A DNA stretch of 64,000 bases, from the NCBI GenBank assembly GCA_015067185.1, contig SVMZ01000001.1, forward strand, positions 89,038-153,037. The letters run 5' to 3'. The DNA comes from Oscillospiraceae bacterium (GTDB lineage Bacteria > Bacillota > Clostridia > Oscillospirales > Ruminococcaceae). The notes below the pieces were generated by a model. It made no database searches. It was not told the DNA's origin and worked only from the letters and a program-made list of their open reading frames with translations. The translations under genes and the position numbers were made by a program. Each line of letters begins with the position of its first letter. Positions within the stretch are counted from its first letter, which is position 1. Below, in pieces: positions 33,118 through 42,123 of the stretch.

Positions 33118-35583
33118 TTATACGCTCTCTTTTGCACGGCGGATAGCTTCAACGGGAGTGTAGTTAGCGGTGGGCTCATGACCGGGAAGCGGCATGATGC
33201 TCTCGTTAACTGCATCGACCATCCAGCTTGCCTGCGGGAAGAAGAACTCATCGAACTCAAACGGAGGAGTGATCCAGTTGCGTGCACCGACAACAACGGG
33301 AGGTGCATCGAGATCATCAAATGCGAGATCGGTGATGTTCTTAGCGATGTCGTTGAGGAAGGAGCCTCTGGTGCAGGCATCGGAAGTGAGGAGAACCTTA
33401 CCGGTCTTCTTGACGGAAGCAAGGATCTGATCATAGTTGAGAGGTACAACGCTGCAGATGTTCATAACTTCGCAGGATACGCCGTATTTCTCTTCGAGGA
33501 TCTTAACAGCATCCATAGCACGATAGAGTGTAGCACCCATGGTGAGGATGGTGAGGTCGGTACCCTCTTTGATAACGTCGAGGTCGCCCTCTTTCAGCTC
33601 ATAGTAACCGGTGGGAACGCCGCCCTCGTGGAACTCTTCGCCGTTGTTGTAGAGGCGCTGGCTCTCGAAGAAGCAGACGGGGTCAGAACCATTGAGTGCG
33701 AGGTTGAGGAGACCCTTAGCCTCGTACGGAGTTGCCGGGAAGTAAACCTTCAGGCCGGGAACGTGAGCAGCAAGAGCAACCCAGTCCTGAGAGTGCTGAG
33801 CAGCATACTTGGAGCCGTTGGGAAGACGGAGAACGACGGGCATCTTGACGCAGCCGGCGCTCATTGCCTGCCACTTAGCCATCTGGTTGAATACTTCGTC
33901 GCCGCAGCAGCCGAGGAAGTCGGTGTACATGAGCTCAACAAGAGCACGACCGCCGGCCATAGCGTAACCAACAGCGGAACCAACAATAGCGGACTCGGAG
34001 ATCGGGGAGTTAAACAGACGGGAATAAGGAATAACGTCGGAAAGTCCACGATAGACAGCAAATGCGCCGCCCCACTCACGAACGTCCTCACCGTACATGA
34101 TGAGGGTCGGATCCTCATAGAGCTTATCGATGATAGCTTCGAACAAAGCATCGCCGTAGTTGAAGGTCTTCAGCTTGGAAACCTTCTTGCCGCCGCCAAC
34201 ATAACGCTCTTTGCCTTCGATCTGCTTTACACGCGGGCACTCGGACTTCGGAGCAAGAACTTCGGGCTCACGGTCGTCAAACTTAGCGATCTTCTCTTTG
34301 GAGAACATGAGGTTCTCAATGAACTGCTTGTCGTTCTTGAGATCTGCATACGGAGAGATGCTCTCGTCAGCAGCGAGCTTGGTGGTCTTGTGGAGGAGAT
34401 CCTTGGAATACTGGAGGAGCTTCTCGAACTCATCGTCAACAGCGACAGAAGCGTCGATGAGGGACTGACGATAGGTTACCAGCGGGTCAAGAGCTGCCCA
34501 AGCCTCAACCTCTTCCTTGGTACGGTAAACCTGAGCATCGGAGGTGGAGTGACCGCCGGTACGATAGGTCAGAACATCAAGGAGAACGGGGCCTTCACCG
34601 TTGAGAAGCAGGGGCTTCTTGCGGCGATAAGCGTCGATAACTGCGAGGGGATTATAACCGTCAACACGCTCAGCGTGCATCTGGGTCGGGGTGATACCGG
34701 AGCCGATACGTGCGAGGAACTCATAAGCCATGGTCTCGCCGCGGGTCTGGCCGCCCATACCATAGTTATTGTTGTTGAAGTTGTAGAGGATCGGGAGACC
34801 GCCGCGCTTGCTCTCTTCCCAGAGCTGCTTGAGCTGATCCATAGCTGCGAAGTTCATGGACTCCCAAACGGGACCACGGCCAACAGCACCGTCACCGGCG
34901 TTAGCAACTACGATACCCTTCTTGTAGTTCTCTTTCTTATAGAGAGCAGCACCGGTTGCGATGGGGCCGGAACCGCCAACGATAGCGTTGTTCGGATAGA
35001 TACCGAAGGGCAGGAAGGAAGCGTGCATGGAGCCGCCGAGACCCTTGTGGAAACCAGTCTCACGAGCAAAGATTTCGCAGGTGATACCATAGATGAAATA
35101 CTCGATAGCCATCTGCTTAACGTTGGTGGCATCGGTGTACTTCTCAATAGCCTTAAGAACCTTACCGTCATCGAAGGTCTCCATGATCTTCATGAGGGTC
35201 TGTTCGTCGAGCTTGTGAATAGCGGAGAGGCCTTTAGCGATAACTTCGTCATGGCTGCGGTGGGTACCGAAGATGAAGTCATTCTCGTCGAGCATGTAAG
35301 CCTGACCAACAGCGTTGGCTTCCTGACCGAGAGAGAGGTGGGACGGACCGGGATAGGTGTACTGAACGTCGCCATAGGTGCTCTGGGTCTTGATCTGGAA
35401 CAGCATGGTCTCGAACTCACGGCAGATAGCCATGTCGCGGTAGATGCGCATGAAGTCTTCTGTGGTGTAGTTAGCCTTCTCTTCCTCGATGGTCTTGTTG
35501 TACTGATTCATCGGGATATCGTTGAAGGTGATCTTACCGGGTGCACGCATCACGGCAGGATCTACGTATTGGGATTTAGGCAT
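33118..35583 (-). CDS. 2-oxoacid dehydrogenase E1 component, fused alpha-beta subunits
   Basis: Thiamine-diphosphate dehydrogenase that decarboxylates a 2-oxoacid and acylates the lipoyl arm of E2. The 821-residue chain joins E1-alpha (about 45-430; GDGAVGRGPVWESMNFA then NNNNYGMG forms the ThDP/Mg motif, with H in GTHRSHDEV) to E1-beta (about 480-815; MYGEDVREWGGAF and FNSPISESAIVG). Most bacteria encode these separately; fused forms occur in branched-chain or acetoin-type complexes. Substrate is not decided: pyruvate, acetoin or a branched-chain oxoacid are possible. AGGAGGAAAT precedes the ATG. It is last in a minus-strand run with E3, E2 and a SorE-like dehydrogenase. Confidence 0.92.
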   Translation of the reverse strand: MPKSQYVDPAVMRAPGKITFNDIPMNQYNKTIEEEKANYTTEDFMRIYRDMAICREFETMLFQIKTQSTYGDVQYTYPGPSHLSLGQEANAVGQAYMLDENDFIFGTHRSHDEVIAKGLSAIHKLDEQTLMKIMETFDDGKVLKAIEKYTDATNVKQMAIEYFIYGITCEIFARETGFHKGLGGSMHASFLPFGIYPNNAIVGGSGPIATGAALYKKENYKKGIVVANAGDGAVGRGPVWESMNFAAMDQLKQLWEESKRGGLPILYNFNNNNYGMGGQTRGETMAYEFLARIGSGITPTQMHAERVDGYNPLAVIDAYRRKKPLLLNGEGPVLLDVLTYRTGGHSTSDAQVYRTKEEVEAWAALDPLVTYRQSLIDASVAVDDEFEKLLQYSKDLLHKTTKLAADESISPYADLKNDKQFIENLMFSKEKIAKFDDREPEVLAPKSECPRVKQIEGKERYVGGGKKVSKLKTFNYGDALFEAIIDKLYEDPTLIMYGEDVREWGGAFAVYRGLSDVIPYSRLFNSPISESAIVGSAVGYAMAGGRALVELMYTDFLGCCGDEVFNQMAKWQAMSAGCVKMPVVLRLPNGSKYAAQHSQDWVALAAHVPGLKVYFPATPYEAKGLLNLALNGSDPVCFFESQRLYNNGEEFHEGGVPTGYYELKEGDLDVIKEGTDLTILTMGATLYRAMDAVKILEEKYGVSCEVMNICSVVPLNYDQILASVKKTGKVLLTSDACTRGSFLNDIAKNITDLAFDDLDAPPVVVGARNWITPPFEFDEFFFPQASWMVDAVNESIMPLPGHEPTANYTPVEAIRRAKESV

Positions 35584-35638
35584 TGATATTTCCTCCTATA
35601 TTAAATTTGGATTGCATAACATTTTAATCTCTCAAAGC

Positions 35639-37006
35639 TTACAGCTCAAAGAGTGCCTCACGGATAACTTCGCATACGGTGGGATGCGGGAATACGATTT
35701 CCTTGATGTCATCGATACGGAGCTCTGTCTCGATCATGATGGCAGCGCCGTAGATCATCTCGGAAGCATAGCTGCCGATGAGATGTACACCGACAAGACG
35801 GTTGTACTTCTTATCAACGACCAGCTTGCAGATGCCGTCTCCGCCTTCGACTTCGGCAACATAACGGCCGGAGAACTTCATGGTAACGTTAGCCACCTGA
35901 ACATCCATGCCCTTTGCCTTTGCAGTCTCTTCGGTTTCACCAACGGATGCAACTTCGGGATCGGTATAGATAACAGCGGGGATTGCATTGTAGCGCATCT
36001 TATCCTTCTTGCCAAGGATGTGGTTGACAGCAACCTCAGACTCACGGTAAGCAGTGTGTGCCAGCATGGACTTGCCGTTTACGTCACCGGTAGCGTATAC
36101 GCCGGGAACGTTGGTACGCATATTCTCGTCGGTGACGATAGCGCCGCGCTCGGTGAGAACACCGATGGTCTCAAGGCCGATGCCCTGGGTGAAGGCACGA
36201 CGACCGATGGAGAGAAGAACCTTGTCTGCTTCTACGGTCTTGACTTCGCCGTTTTCCTCATAGGAAACGCTGTTTGTGCCAACAGCTGTTACCTTGCAGG
36301 AGAGACAGAAGTTTACGCCCTTCTTCTTGTAGTTGTTGAGAAGGATCTTGGAGATCTCAGCATCTGTGGGACCGGCAATCTTGTTCATCATTTCGATAAC
36401 GGTAACCTTGCTGCCGATGCTGTTGAAGTATGCTGCCATCTCAAGACCGATAACGCCGCCGCCGATAACAACGAGCTTCTCGGGAACGGTGGTCATATCG
36501 AGAATCTCACGGTTTGTCATAACAAAACCGGACTCTACACCCTCTTTTACGCCGGGGATGGGCGGTACAACTGCTGTGGAGCCGGTGGAGATGATGAGCT
36601 TCTTGGCAGCATAAACAGTATCGTTTACCTTGATGTTGAAGCCTTCATCGCCTTTGCCGTCGATGACAGCGTTGCCTTCGATAACAGTAACGTGGTTGCG
36701 CTTCATCTGCATGCCAACGCCTGCTACCAGCTGCTTGACAACCTTGTTCTTGCGCTCAACAACCTTAGCGTGGTCGATGGATACACCAGTTACGGTAACG
36801 CCGTAAGGCTCAGCGTGAAGAGCATGGTTATAATACTTTGCGGAGTTGAGGAATGCCTTGGAGGGAACGCAGCCTTCATTGAGGCAGACACCGCCGAGGG
36901 CACGCTTCTCAACAACTGCGGTCTTCAGTCCTGCATGACCGGCACGCTCTGCTGCAAGATATCCTGCCGGGCCGCCGCCGAGGACGATCAGATCAAATAC
37001 TTCCAT
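35639..37006 (-). CDS. lpdA: Dihydrolipoyl dehydrogenase (E3)
   Basis: Flavoenzyme that reoxidises dihydrolipoyl-E2 with NAD+. The 455 residues show the FAD Rossmann motif LGGGPAGY (9-16), redox disulfide Cys41/Cys46 in GGVCLNEGC, the NAD motif VIGGGVIGLE and the C-terminal HPT(V)CE catalytic segment contributed across the dimer. The ATG at 37006 directly precedes the FAD motif and has AAGG upstream; the in-frame start at 37063 would add 19 unrelated residues. It is placed between E2 and E1 genes with short gaps, so it serves this complex. No lipoyl domain is fused to it. Confidence 0.95.
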   Translation of the reverse strand: MEVFDLIVLGGGPAGYLAAERAGHAGLKTAVVEKRALGGVCLNEGCVPSKAFLNSAKYYNHALHAEPYGVTVTGVSIDHAKVVERKNKVVKQLVAGVGMQMKRNHVTVIEGNAVIDGKGDEGFNIKVNDTVYAAKKLIISTGSTAVVPPIPGVKEGVESGFVMTNREILDMTTVPEKLVVIGGGVIGLEMAAYFNSIGSKVTVIEMMNKIAGPTDAEISKILLNNYKKKGVNFCLSCKVTAVGTNSVSYEENGEVKTVEADKVLLSIGRRAFTQGIGLETIGVLTERGAIVTDENMRTNVPGVYATGDVNGKSMLAHTAYRESEVAVNHILGKKDKMRYNAIPAVIYTDPEVASVGETEETAKAKGMDVQVANVTMKFSGRYVAEVEGGDGICKLVVDKKYNRLVGVHLIGSYASEMIYGAAIMIETELRIDDIKEIVFPHPTVCEVIREALFEL

Positions 37007-37088
37007 TTGTAAGACCTTGCCTTTCGTGTATATTCCCTCCCCTGCCGCGGATTGTTTCACCACGGCGAGAGGGAGCGATCTGTTTCAA

Positions 37089-38444
37089 TTACTTGGAGAG
37101 GAACAGAGAGAAATTCTCAAGACCAAATGCAACATCACGCAGGAACTTGGAGGCAGGAGTACCATCCAGTGCGCGGTGGTCGTAAGTCAGGGAGAGACCC
37201 ATTGCCTGATAGCCCTGGAGCTCGCCATTGACCATGCGAACTTTGGTCATAAGGGTATCTACGCCGAGGATACCGGTCTGAGGCGGATTGATAACCGGGG
37301 TGAAGCTCTCGATGCCGAGAGAACCAACGTTGGAGATGGTGAAGGTTGCACCGGAGAGGAGATCGGGGCTGATGTTGCCGGCTTTGCACTGTGCGGCAAG
37401 AGCCTTAGCTTCAGCAGAGATCTCAGCGAGGGACTTCTTGTTTGCGAAGCGGATGGTGGGAACCATCAGACCGCGGTCGGTATCAACTGCCATACCGAGG
37501 TGAACATCCTTGAACTGACGGATGGTCTTATCATCGAGCATGTTGGCGTTGAGATCCTTGTAGTTAAGCAGAACGCGGGAGACAACGAACAGAACCATGT
37601 CGTTGAGGGTGATGTTGGGAAGACCAAGCTTCTCTGCGTTTGCCTTGAGCTTTGCACGGTAAGCCATGAGCTCGGTGGCATCGAAGCTGGTGTTGTGGGT
37701 GAGCTGAGGAATGGTGGAAAGAGAAACGGTCATGGACTTGGAGATGGCCTTTCTCATAGAGCTGAACTTGACATCCTCGTACTCTACTGCGGGCTCTGCA
37801 GCGGCAGCGGGTGCTGCAGCAGGAGCGGCGGGAGCATTGAGATCGCCAACGCTTACGCGTCCGCCCAGTCCGGTTCCGGTAGCCATACCAGCTGCGCTTG
37901 CGCCATCGAAGGCAGCAGCGGTTGCGCCTACGCCGCTCTCGATGAGAGCACGGATATCACGCTCGATTACGCGTCCGTAGGGTCCGGTGGGAGTTGCGAA
38001 ATGGGGATCTATGTGCTTGCTCTCAGTAAGAGCCTTTGCACGCGGGGAGATCTTGATGTCGCCGGTACTTACCGGTACAGCGGGAGCAGCTTCAACAGCG
38101 GCAGCGGCGGGAGCAGCAGCCTCTGCGGGTGCGGCAGCGGATGCTTCTGCGGGAGCAGCAGTCTCGTCACCATCCAGAACAGGACGGAGAGCGGAGCAAT
38201 CTTCTCCGGCTTTACCAACTGCGCAGACGTTTACCAGGCAGGGAACCTCGTCACCGTCGTTGAAGAATATCTCAAGGATTTCACCGCTCTCGGTGGACTC
38301 GCACTCGAAGGTAGCCTTATCAGTCTCGTAATCGAAGATGATATCGCCTACGTTGACTGTGTCGCCTACATTTTTGCGCCATTTTGTAATGATACAGGTC
38401 TCGACTGTTATGCCGGCCTTGGGCATAAGAATTCCTGCAGCCAT
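37089..38444 (-). CDS. Dihydrolipoamide acyltransferase (E2) of the 2-oxoacid dehydrogenase complex
   Basis: Core of the complex; carries the acyl group on lipoate and passes it to CoA. The 451 residues contain one lipoyl domain (1-78, lipoylated Lys43 in ETDKATF), an Ala/Pro/Glu-rich linker (about 88-135), the peripheral-subunit binding domain (about 138-175, ISPRAKALTE), a second Ala-rich linker and the catalytic domain with HRALDG (His423, Asp427). AGGAGG precedes the ATG. It sits between the SorE-like gene (48 bases upstream) and E3. Acyl specificity is unknown. Confidence 0.94.
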   Translation of the reverse strand: MAAGILMPKAGITVETCIITKWRKNVGDTVNVGDIIFDYETDKATFECESTESGEILEIFFNDGDEVPCLVNVCAVGKAGEDCSALRPVLDGDETAAPAEASAAAPAEAAAPAAAAVEAAPAVPVSTGDIKISPRAKALTESKHIDPHFATPTGPYGRVIERDIRALIESGVGATAAAFDGASAAGMATGTGLGGRVSVGDLNAPAAPAAAPAAAAEPAVEYEDVKFSSMRKAISKSMTVSLSTIPQLTHNTSFDATELMAYRAKLKANAEKLGLPNITLNDMVLFVVSRVLLNYKDLNANMLDDKTIRQFKDVHLGMAVDTDRGLMVPTIRFANKKSLAEISAEAKALAAQCKAGNISPDLLSGATFTISNVGSLGIESFTPVINPPQTGILGVDTLMTKVRMVNGELQGYQAMGLSLTYDHRALDGTPASKFLRDVAFGLENFSLFLSK

Positions 38445-38492
38445 TTGACAATTACCTCCTATATATAAACTTAAAAATCAAACAATGTTTGC

Positions 38493-39752
38493 TCAGATGG
38501 ATTCGCTGTTTGCAAGGAGATATTCCTCAGCCTCATAGGACCAGAGTCCGTTGTGACGCTCGGTGATCTCAGCAAGCTTTGCAAACTTGGGATCAGTCTC
38601 ACCCAGCTTTGCGAAGTCCGCAATAGCTACGAGAGGCATAGAAATGTGGGTGTAGATGAGCTTCTTGCCGCCGGGGATGGAGGGCAGGTTGAGGGTGGTC
38701 TCCTTAGCTGCATCCATACCGCCGATGTGTGTTACGAGGATAGCCGGATTGAGCTTGCCCTCAGACATCATGGTAAGAGCTTCACGCATATCGTCTGTAT
38801 TGCCGCCGCTGGTGCCAACGATATGGGTGTAATTGTAGTGTACGTTGTAGAAGTTGAACTTTGCGGAGAAGTCCTTCTTGGAGGGACCTGCGAAGAAGTT
38901 CAGGCAGCCGTCGAATGCGAGGATTGCGTCAGCCTGCTCAACAACGGGAGCAACGGGAGCAAATACAAGAACATCGTTATAGCCGGTGCCGCCGGAGATC
39001 TCCATGAGATCAGCAACGGGATCGCCCTTGCCGGTGTTGACATAGTGCAGCTCAATGCCATTCTTGGCAGCCTCTTCTACAGAGAGAATGGATGCGGCGC
39101 GAGCCAGTCTTGCGTCGTCGATATCGGTGACAACGAGAAGGCTGGGGCGACGGTCGCAATGGATGATGTAATCGATAGCAGCGAGACCCATGGGACCTAC
39201 GCCTGCGAGGATAGCCATTTTGCCGCCCTCAACGATACCCATATCATGGGTATATACGCCGAGTTTGGTATGGTACATGGCATGGAAGGTTCCGATAACG
39301 CAGGAGAGCGGTTCAGCAAGGGAGCCCTTGAAGAAAGCGTCTCCGGAGTAAGGAAGCAGGCAATCCATTTCCATAACTTCGTTGGGGATGAGAACATAGG
39401 TGGCATCTCCGCCGATGTAACGGAAGGAATAGCCGGGAGCATCCTGGGAGCCCTTATAGTTGAGAGCCGGCTGGATGGAGAACTTCTGTCCGGGAACGAA
39501 CTTGTCCGCCCATTTGGCACCGACCTTTACGATCTCGCCGCAGAACTCGTGGCCAATGATGGTGGGGTTCTCTGCACAGTCGTTGGGAACACGCTTATGA
39601 TCTGCACCCTGCATGGCAGCCTTGTAGGAGGACATGCAGATACTGTCCGAAATGACCTTGGCAACAATTTCGTCGTCTTTCATTTCGGGGAGCTCGAACT
39701 CTTCGAGTCTCAGGTCTTCTTTGCCGTAGATGCGAAGCGCTTTTGTAAGCAT
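38493..39752 (-). CDS. Zinc-binding medium-chain dehydrogenase, L-sorbose-1-phosphate reductase (SorE)-like
   Basis: NAD(P)-dependent polyol or sugar-phosphate dehydrogenase of 419 residues. The catalytic zinc site is visible: Cys39, GHEFCGE with His68-Glu69, and Glu in SLAEPLSC; the Cys4 structural zinc loop of most alcohol dehydrogenases is missing. The Rossmann part starts near ILAGVGPMGLAAIDY. The N-terminal pattern ALRIYGKEDLRLEEFELP resembles SorE proteins, which reduce L-sorbose 1-phosphate to glucitol 6-phosphate; this substrate is only a suggestion because no sorbose transporter is near. GGAGTT precedes the ATG. It heads the run leading to E2, E3 and E1. Confidence 0.85.
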   Translation of the reverse strand: MLTKALRIYGKEDLRLEEFELPEMKDDEIVAKVISDSICMSSYKAAMQGADHKRVPNDCAENPTIIGHEFCGEIVKVGAKWADKFVPGQKFSIQPALNYKGSQDAPGYSFRYIGGDATYVLIPNEVMEMDCLLPYSGDAFFKGSLAEPLSCVIGTFHAMYHTKLGVYTHDMGIVEGGKMAILAGVGPMGLAAIDYIIHCDRRPSLLVVTDIDDARLARAASILSVEEAAKNGIELHYVNTGKGDPVADLMEISGGTGYNDVLVFAPVAPVVEQADAILAFDGCLNFFAGPSKKDFSAKFNFYNVHYNYTHIVGTSGGNTDDMREALTMMSEGKLNPAILVTHIGGMDAAKETTLNLPSIPGGKKLIYTHISMPLVAIADFAKLGETDPKFAKLAEITERHNGLWSYEAEEYLLANSESI

Positions 39753-39891
39753 AACTAAACTCCTTTTCTCCGACGATACAGGTATTTACCGTACTTTCCG
39801 CCGCCCTCGCCGGTGGACAGCCGTACTTAAAGGGTGAGTACCGTCTCCCCTGCCCTGCGCCCTGCGGCACCCGGCAGAAAAAAACGATATT

Positions 39892-40671
39892 TTACAACAA
39901 TTTTACGCCGTACTTTGCGGCTTCTTCCGCTGTCTGCTCCGGTATCTCCGCCTCAGTGATCAGATAGTCAATATCCTCCATGTTGGCGAAGGTAAATGGC
40001 AGCATCGCTCCGATTTTGGAATTATCCAGCAGCATGGCGACGGTTCTTGCCTTACGGATGACCTCGTGTTTGACAAAGGCCTCTGCCTCCTTGCCGCAGG
40101 TAAAACCACCTTCGGCAGAATATCCGCTTGCCACAATAAAAGCAATATCAATGTTGATGCGGGAAAGCATTTCGATAGCAGCTGAACCTGTAAGGATCAT
40201 ATTAGTCCTGTTCAGGGTGCCGCCGCAGAGATTGACTGTCACGTTCTGACGTTTGGCCAACTCCATGGCAATGTTGGGACCGTTGGTCACAATACTTGCC
40301 GGAATATCCGGAATCACCATGGCCAGTTCCATCATTGTGCTGCCTGCATCCAGAAAGACGGCACGTCCACCGCTGAGAAGCTTGACCGCCTTTTGGGCGA
40401 TGATCTCCTTGGCTTTTTTGTTCTTTGTGGCACGCAACTCGTATGCCGGTTCGTGGTCTGAAGAACCACCGATATACTTGGCTCCTCCCCTGACCCGGAT
40501 AATACAGCCTTCCTGTTCCAGCGTATCAAGATCTCGGTGGATGGTCATCAGGCTGACCGATGAAAACAAAGACGACAACTCTTTTATCGTTACGATACCC
40601 TTGTTCTCGATATACTTTTTGATCTCATCACGTCTCAGGTTATTGATAACAGCCACCTCCTCCATTAACAT
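39892..40671 (-). CDS. DeoR/GlpR-family transcriptional repressor
   Basis: Sugar-phosphate-sensing repressor of 259 residues: N-terminal winged helix-turn-helix (about 12-65; TIKELSSLF, then MTIHRDLDTLEQEG) and a C-terminal ribose-5-phosphate isomerase-like sensor (about 80-250) with the FLDAGSTMMELA ligand loop. Two ATG codons at 40671 and 40665 are possible; neither has an upstream ribosome site, and the -10 box ends only five bases before the first, so the mRNA may be leaderless. A 17-bp motif in its own promoter spacer recurs with one mismatch in the promoter of the aldolase gene, indicating autoregulation and control of this catabolic block. Confidence 0.9.
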   Translation of the reverse strand: MLMEEVAVINNLRRDEIKKYIENKGIVTIKELSSLFSSVSLMTIHRDLDTLEQEGCIIRVRGGAKYIGGSSDHEPAYELRATKNKKAKEIIAQKAVKLLSGGRAVFLDAGSTMMELAMVIPDIPASIVTNGPNIAMELAKRQNVTVNLCGGTLNRTNMILTGSAAIEMLSRINIDIAFIVASGYSAEGGFTCGKEAEAFVKHEVIRKARTVAMLLDNSKIGAMLPFTFANMEDIDYLITEAEIPEQTAEEAAKYGVKLL

Positions 40672-40676
40672 AACTG

Positions 40677-40705
40677 ATTATAACATTTTCTAACATATAC
40701 GTCAA
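40677..40705 (-). promoter_or_regulatory. Promoter of the deoR-like gene
   Basis: On the minus strand TTGACG (40705-40700), 17 bases, TATAAT (40682-40677). The same boxes and spacing occur in the aldolase promoter. The -10 box ends five bases before the ATG at 40671. Confidence 0.75.
40682..40698. promoter_or_regulatory. Putative DeoR operator, copy 1
   Basis: AACATTTTCTAACATAT on the plus strand lies between the -35 and -10 boxes. TAACAT occurs three times as a direct repeat (40666, 40681, 40691), the last two one helical turn apart, as is common for DeoR proteins. Confidence 0.65.
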
Positions 40706-40739
40706 GCGTACCGATATTGTTTTTTCACTTTATTTATAA

Positions 40740-42017
40740 TTACATCTGGCCGCGGGCAGCAAAATGCTTGACTCTCTTGGAGAGAGAGGGCCACTCTTTG
40801 ATTGTCTTCTCGGAGAACATGCCATCGCTGAGATCCAGTGTGGCACGCTTTTCGTGACCAATGAGCGCCCAGGTGGAGACGATAAGGTGTTTGAACTCGG
40901 GGCGGGACAGTGCTTCACAGATAAAGCTCTGACGCGGAGAGTTAATGTCCTCACCGCTAATCTGGAACAGCCCGTGCTCTTCACAGAGAGCCATCACTCT
41001 CTTGAGCTGATCAAGGGTGTTGCGGGTGGGCATATAGGTAATAGCATTGAAGCCAATCTCTGCAAGATATGCCACATATTCATCCAGGAAGTCGTCCTCA
41101 AACTTCTGGGTCTTCTTATCACCGGTAACGGAATCGCCCACGTCGCCGAGATAGGCGTATGCGGAGATACCGCCAACCTCTTTGGCCAGTGCAACGAAAG
41201 CTGTGATATCCGGGCACTCAGCCTCTGCCGGGATATAGAACTTCTCCACCAGGTTGCCCTTGAGGGCGCCGAGAAGATCATACTGATAATGGGGATTGCT
41301 CTCATCGCTGAGCATACCGATGATCTTGGCAGAGAGGGACAGCTTCATCTCGTCTCTGAGGAAATCGACGATAGCAGTACCCTTGCCAAAGCGCTCGATA
41401 AGCTTTGCAGAGACGGCAAACAGCAGATGACGCTCGGTGATGCTGCCGTTTTCATCAGATTTGGACAGAGGAACCACATCCTTGTCAAAATCCAGACTCA
41501 CGCCATAGGGAGCAAGGATGTTGTTGAGATTATCGGTCATCTTGCGGTTGCGGATATTTCTCTGATCGCGATAGGGTTTGAGGAACTCTTCTACTTTTGC
41601 AATGTTCTGATGAGGAATGCCGTGAAGAGCAAGATAGGCAACAGATTTCTGATCCGGGTTGTTGATCAGCTTATCACCAAACGGGGTATTCTTGACAGAG
41701 CAGCGCATTTCGCAGCCAACAGTAGTGGCGATACCGATAATACGTCCCGCTTCCACAAACTCACGGGCGCCTCCGACAGAATCATGATCCATAATGCCAG
41801 CGGTAGTCAGGCCGTTCTTCCATGCCAGATAGGCAGCCATGGTGGGAGAATAGGGCGAGAACGAATAGGTGGTGTGGATGTGGTTGTTGACGTTGTTGGT
41901 CTTCTCCGGCATTTCAATCTCGCCGGAATTGTGCATCTCCATAATAGCATGGAGGTTCTCCAGTCTCTCACGGGCGGTTGCCGCGTTAAGACCTTCATAC
42001 AGCTTCTGGTATTCCAT
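40740..42017 (-). CDS. PHP-domain metal-dependent hydrolase
   Basis: Polymerase-and-histidinol-phosphatase fold protein of 425 residues. The metal ligands typical of PHP enzymes are visible: NNHIHTTYS (His46, His48), GIMDHDSVGGA and EMRCS; further ligands are likely in the SGEDIN segment near the C-terminus. Related proteins hydrolyse phosphate esters (histidinol phosphate, cyclic or 5'-3' phosphodiesters); none of these roles fits the context clearly. The ATG at 42017 has GGAGAAG upstream; an upstream TTG at 42032 is unlikely. It follows the aldolase fusion gene by about 105 bases and probably shares its transcript and DeoR control. Confidence 0.84.
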   Translation of the reverse strand: MEYQKLYEGLNAATARERLENLHAIMEMHNSGEIEMPEKTNNVNNHIHTTYSFSPYSPTMAAYLAWKNGLTTAGIMDHDSVGGAREFVEAGRIIGIATTVGCEMRCSVKNTPFGDKLINNPDQKSVAYLALHGIPHQNIAKVEEFLKPYRDQRNIRNRKMTDNLNNILAPYGVSLDFDKDVVPLSKSDENGSITERHLLFAVSAKLIERFGKGTAIVDFLRDEMKLSLSAKIIGMLSDESNPHYQYDLLGALKGNLVEKFYIPAEAECPDITAFVALAKEVGGISAYAYLGDVGDSVTGDKKTQKFEDDFLDEYVAYLAEIGFNAITYMPTRNTLDQLKRVMALCEEHGLFQISGEDINSPRQSFICEALSRPEFKHLIVSTWALIGHEKRATLDLSDGMFSEKTIKEWPSLSKRVKHFAARGQM

Positions 42018-42035
42018 TTTTATCTTCTCCAAACC

Positions 42036-42071
42036 CGGAGAAATCCGCCGATTTTTCCGCAGATTTCTCCG
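42036..42071 (-). other. Intercistronic hairpin between aldolase fusion and PHP genes
   Basis: CGGAGAAATC (42036-42045) pairs with GATTTCTCCG (42062-42071). There is no T run, so it is more likely an mRNA processing or stability element than a terminator. It places the ribosome site of the PHP gene immediately after the stem. Confidence 0.5.
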
Positions 42072-42123
42072 TCTGTTCCTTTTTTATAATAACAGGATTC
42101 TCTTTGCCTGAACCGAAAACAAA

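Noticed and set aside
33178..35586. 802-codon open frame on the plus strand opposite E1
   Set aside because: It is codon-aligned with the E1 gene and has no ribosome site; E1 has full family motifs. The open frame follows from sense codon bias.
35522..38468. Long plus-strand frames (about 496 and 483 codons) opposite E3 and E2
   Set aside because: Mirror frames of well-identified genes, low-complexity composition and no start signals.
39753..39891. GC-rich interval between the SorE-like gene and DeoR as a small gene
   Set aside because: The open frames are antisense or lack start signals; no clear terminator or promoter could be defined either.
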